Of a stretch of DNA of 64,000 nucleotides, positions 62,007-64,000 are shown one piece after another. The notes below the pieces were generated by a model. The model searched no databases and was not told the origin of the DNA. It worked only from the letters and a program-made list of their open reading frames with translations. Numbering within the stretch: the first letter of the stretch is position 1; each line of letters opens with the position of its first letter. Both the position numbers and the translations under genes were made by a program. Origin of the DNA: Agarilytica sp033852165 (lineage in GTDB: Bacteria > Pseudomonadota > Gammaproteobacteria > Pseudomonadales > Cellvibrionaceae); NCBI GenBank assembly GCA_033852165.1, contig JAWSUZ010000082.1, positions 1 through 64,000 of the forward strand, in the 5' to 3' direction.

Positions 62007-62768
62007 TTATGGGGCTTGATTGCCGGTATAGCCGTTTAACAGGTGTTGCCAGCTTTTCTCATTCCAGTGGAAAGTAGCTAAGCGACTCCGTTCTTTCTTG
62101 AAAGAGCGGAGCAATCGATTCAAATTATTTTGTTTCCATTGGCCGGAGTTCGTACGAATTTCACCTTGGTCAAAATCAATAAGTGACGTCTGATTATCCT
62201 TATCCAATAAAATATTGTGGGCGTTAAGGTCGTGGTGGTAGACGTTGTGGTCATGAAATTGGCGCAATGTAATACCGACGGACCTTAGTTCATCTTCTCT
62301 AAGGGGGCGTTTTATCAGAATGTCGACGAGATCGTTTGCGTCGACTATTTTGCTGGAGATGATGTCGCTCACGCAAAAGCAGGGAAGGATTTTTTTAACC
62401 CGTATTGCTACTGGTTGGGGGGCGGGCAAGCTCAAAGACCGAAGCTTTGAAAGCAGTTCGAATTCTCGGTAGGCCCTGCTGTTTTTGAAGCCTGTGTAGA
62501 GGTACTGATCGTTGAGGAACCGTCCGATCAAACCTCCACGATAATAATGCCGAAGAACTAATTCAGTTTCCCGTAGTTTGAAAAACCAAGTCGTACCACG
62601 GCCTTGAGCATGGCCGGTAATCGCTTTTTGCTTACGCCAATAAACTTCTGAAAAAAGCTCGGTTGTAGGAACTTCAAAAAATGCTATGTCGTGACGGATG
62701 ATAGAAGAACCAATATCACTGGTCATCACGTTAGATTTGGCTACAATGGCGTCTTTTTTAGCGAACAT
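62007..62768 (-). CDS. kdkA: 3-deoxy-D-manno-octulosonic acid (Kdo) kinase KdkA
   Basis: Inner-membrane-associated kinase that phosphorylates Kdo of the LPS inner core. The 253 residues show GHAQGRGTTWFF, LRHYYRGGLIGRFLNDQYLY, the catalytic loop VYHHDLNAHNILLD, and SLIDFDQGEIR, all family-typical. The ATG at 62768 is only 23 bp from the divergent GT9 start; an alternative Met at 62726 is possible. It implies Kdo-phosphate in the core, as in Haemophilus and Vibrio. Confidence 0.93.
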   Translation of the reverse strand: MFAKKDAIVAKSNVMTSDIGSSIIRHDIAFFEVPTTELFSEVYWRKQKAITGHAQGRGTTWFFKLRETELVLRHYYRGGLIGRFLNDQYLYTGFKNSRAYREFELLSKLRSLSLPAPQPVAIRVKKILPCFCVSDIISSKIVDANDLVDILIKRPLREDELRSVGITLRQFHDHNVYHHDLNAHNILLDKDNQTSLIDFDQGEIRTNSGQWKQNNLNRLLRSFKKERSRLATFHWNEKSWQHLLNGYTGNQAP

Positions 62769-62791
62769 GCGGGCATTCTGGAGATAAGTGC

Positions 62792-63862
62792 ATGTCGGGT
62801 CAAACGCTTTTGCTTAACTCAGAACCGAAAAAACTCTGTATTTTACGCCTCTCAGCTATCGGTGATGTGTGTCATGCCGTGTCTATGGTGCAGTCGATTC
62901 AGCGGCAATGGCCTAATGTGAAAATCACATGGGTTATCGGAAAGCTTGAAGCCCTTTTTCTAGCAGCACTACCGGATATAGAATTTATTGTCTTCGATAA
63001 ACGTAAAGGTTTCTCTGGGCTGCGGGCGCTAAAAAAGATGTTAGCGGGCAGAGAGTTTGATGTGTTGCTGCACATGCAAGCGGCTCTAAGAGCGAGTCTG
63101 GTTAGTTTATGTATTCCTGCCAAGATCAAAGTAGGTTTCGATGGCGCGCGAGCAAAAGAAGGCCAATGGCTGTTTAGCAATGCGCGAATAAAATCACAAA
63201 AACACCCCCATGTTCTCGAAGGCTTTGCGGCTTTTGGCGAAGCCTTGGGTCTTGAAGCCCAGCCTCCTCGCTGGGATATGGGAATATCGGCGGAAGATGA
63301 TCGCTGGGCGTTGGAGCAGGTTTCGTCATGTGCACCCTTTGTGGTGATATCCCCTGCAGCCAGTAAAGTCGAGCGAAATTGGTCTGTTGAGGGGTATGCG
63401 GCTATTGCTAAATACCTTCAGGGTAAAGGTTTCGGTATTATTCTGACCGGCGGTCCTACGGATATGGAGCGTGATCTCTCTCAAAAGATTATTCAATCCT
63501 GTTCGTTCCCTATTTTGGATTTGGTTGGGAAGACAACGCTACAGCAATTATTGGCAGTTATTCGGCAGGCGCATTTGGTAATCGCTCCGGATACGGGTCC
63601 TACCCATATGGCTGTCGTCGTTGAAACGCCGGTGGTGGGGCTGTATGCCCATAGTAATCCTCGGCGCACAGGGCCATATTTATATCTCGGTTATGTGGTT
63701 AATCAATATGACGCGATTATCAAAGAGCAAAAGGGTAAACCCTGGCAAGAGCTGCCGTGGGGAGTGAGGGCGAAAGGAGAAAATTTGATGGGGCGAATAA
63801 CCCTAGGCGCGGTAAAAGAAAAAGTGGATGCGGTGCTGCGAGATTTTTATTCTCACAGTTGA
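62792..63862 (+). CDS. glycosyltransferase family 9, LPS heptosyltransferase
   Basis: A 356-residue GT-B enzyme of the WaaC/WaaF/WaaQ group that adds heptose to the LPS core. Seen: ILRLSAIGDVCHAVSMVQSIQ at the N-terminus, VGFDGARAKEGQWLF, ISPAASKVERNWSVEGYAAIA, ILTGGPTDMERDLS, VIAPDTGPTHMAVVVETPVVGLYAHSNPRRTGPY in successive segments. Pairing with kdkA suggests heptosyltransferase I (WaaC-like) acting on the phosphorylated Kdo, but the exact acceptor is not certain. ATG at 62792 follows GGAG well. Confidence 0.9.
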   Translation: MSGQTLLLNSEPKKLCILRLSAIGDVCHAVSMVQSIQRQWPNVKITWVIGKLEALFLAALPDIEFIVFDKRKGFSGLRALKKMLAGREFDVLLHMQAALRASLVSLCIPAKIKVGFDGARAKEGQWLFSNARIKSQKHPHVLEGFAAFGEALGLEAQPPRWDMGISAEDDRWALEQVSSCAPFVVISPAASKVERNWSVEGYAAIAKYLQGKGFGIILTGGPTDMERDLSQKIIQSCSFPILDLVGKTTLQQLLAVIRQAHLVIAPDTGPTHMAVVVETPVVGLYAHSNPRRTGPYLYLGYVVNQYDAIIKEQKGKPWQELPWGVRAKGENLMGRITLGAVKEKVDAVLRDFYSHS

Positions 63863-64000
63863 TCAATATTGGCTATTGGCTTAGCGTAACTATGGAAAAG
63901 TGTTTATTTATACGGCCTGACGTTTGTTACGTGAAAGGCTAACTGCTAAGGTTTTCTCAATCGCCCAGTAGGGCGGTTAACTTCTGGAAAGCTACCTTCG
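63863..64000 (+). other. 3' flank, no gene seen
   Basis: The last 138 bases hold a short CGCCC-AGTA-GGGCG hairpin (63962-63975) without a T-run. I see no gene; a start at the window edge cannot be excluded. Confidence 0.5.

Noticed and set aside
1..64000. tRNA, rRNA, prophage or integrase genes
   Set aside because: I looked for these on both strands and saw no convincing case; a tRNA scan would be decisive.

Overview
The window is a chromosomal segment of a Gram-negative gammaproteobacterium, probably a marine relative of the Cellvibrionales/Pseudomonadales. The evidence is a complete division and cell-wall (dcw) cluster in gammaproteobacterial order, a MurE with the meso-diaminopimelate motif, LpxC and Kdo kinase (so LPS is made), type IVa pilus genes, and a pilB-pilC-pilD-coaE-yacG and nadC-DUF1631-ampD-ampE order resembling Pseudomonas. 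Base composition looks moderate, about half A+T by eye (not computed). The genus is not proven.

Region 1 (1-3130): the 3' end of argC, a coiled-coil membrane protein, a bactofilin, erpA, a DsrE-like protein, and rnpB with a recognisable promoter. Region 2 (3330-25640): the dcw cluster mraZ-rsmH-ftsL-ftsI-murE-murF-mraY-murD-ftsW-murG-murC-ddl-ftsQ-ftsA-ftsZ, closed by a strong terminator, then lpxC, an M23 peptidase and secA. A consensus-like promoter followed by four GTGG boxes exactly 10 bp apart forms the expected MraZ operator. Region 3 (25760-28190): argJ and mutT, converging on coaE-yacG.

Region 4 (28238-35570): pilD, pilC and pilB on the minus strand, divergent from pilA, which has a sigma-54-type promoter. 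A TfpX/TfpZ-type pilin accessory gene sits downstream in a nadC transcription unit, next to a membrane-anchored retropepsin-like protease. Region 5 (35827-42131): a large DUF1631 protein with an SNSPER repeat tract, then ampD, ampE, an orphan ParA-type ATPase and ampG. This is a muropeptide-recycling group with an unexpected ATPase in it.

Region 6 (42150-53400): an alkyltransferase-like protein and fxsA flanked by two copies of a 162-bp palindromic element, groESL behind a sigma-32-like promoter, sodB, a GGDEF-EAL protein with a damaged EAL motif, a coiled-coil membrane protein, class I fumarase, phhB, a small CxxC protein and a DUF1289 protein. Intergenic spaces here carry heptamer repeats based on CCCGTC. 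Region 7 (53413-64000): an HDOD-GAF protein, a nested palindromic element, an alpha/beta hydrolase, a minus-strand acyl-CoA gene set (MFS, tetR, crotonase, CoA ligase, two hot-dog dehydratase subunits), and kdkA divergent from a GT9 heptosyltransferase.

Most of the window is conserved housekeeping. There is no prophage, CRISPR array, integrase or intact transposase. The points most worth a second look are the dispersed palindromic element family, the nested palindrome at 55184-55436, the ParA-type protein in the amp group, the FtsI SSQ motif, the altered EAL motif, the split hot-dog pair with its acyl-CoA set, and the interleaved inverted repeats around the erpA promoter.
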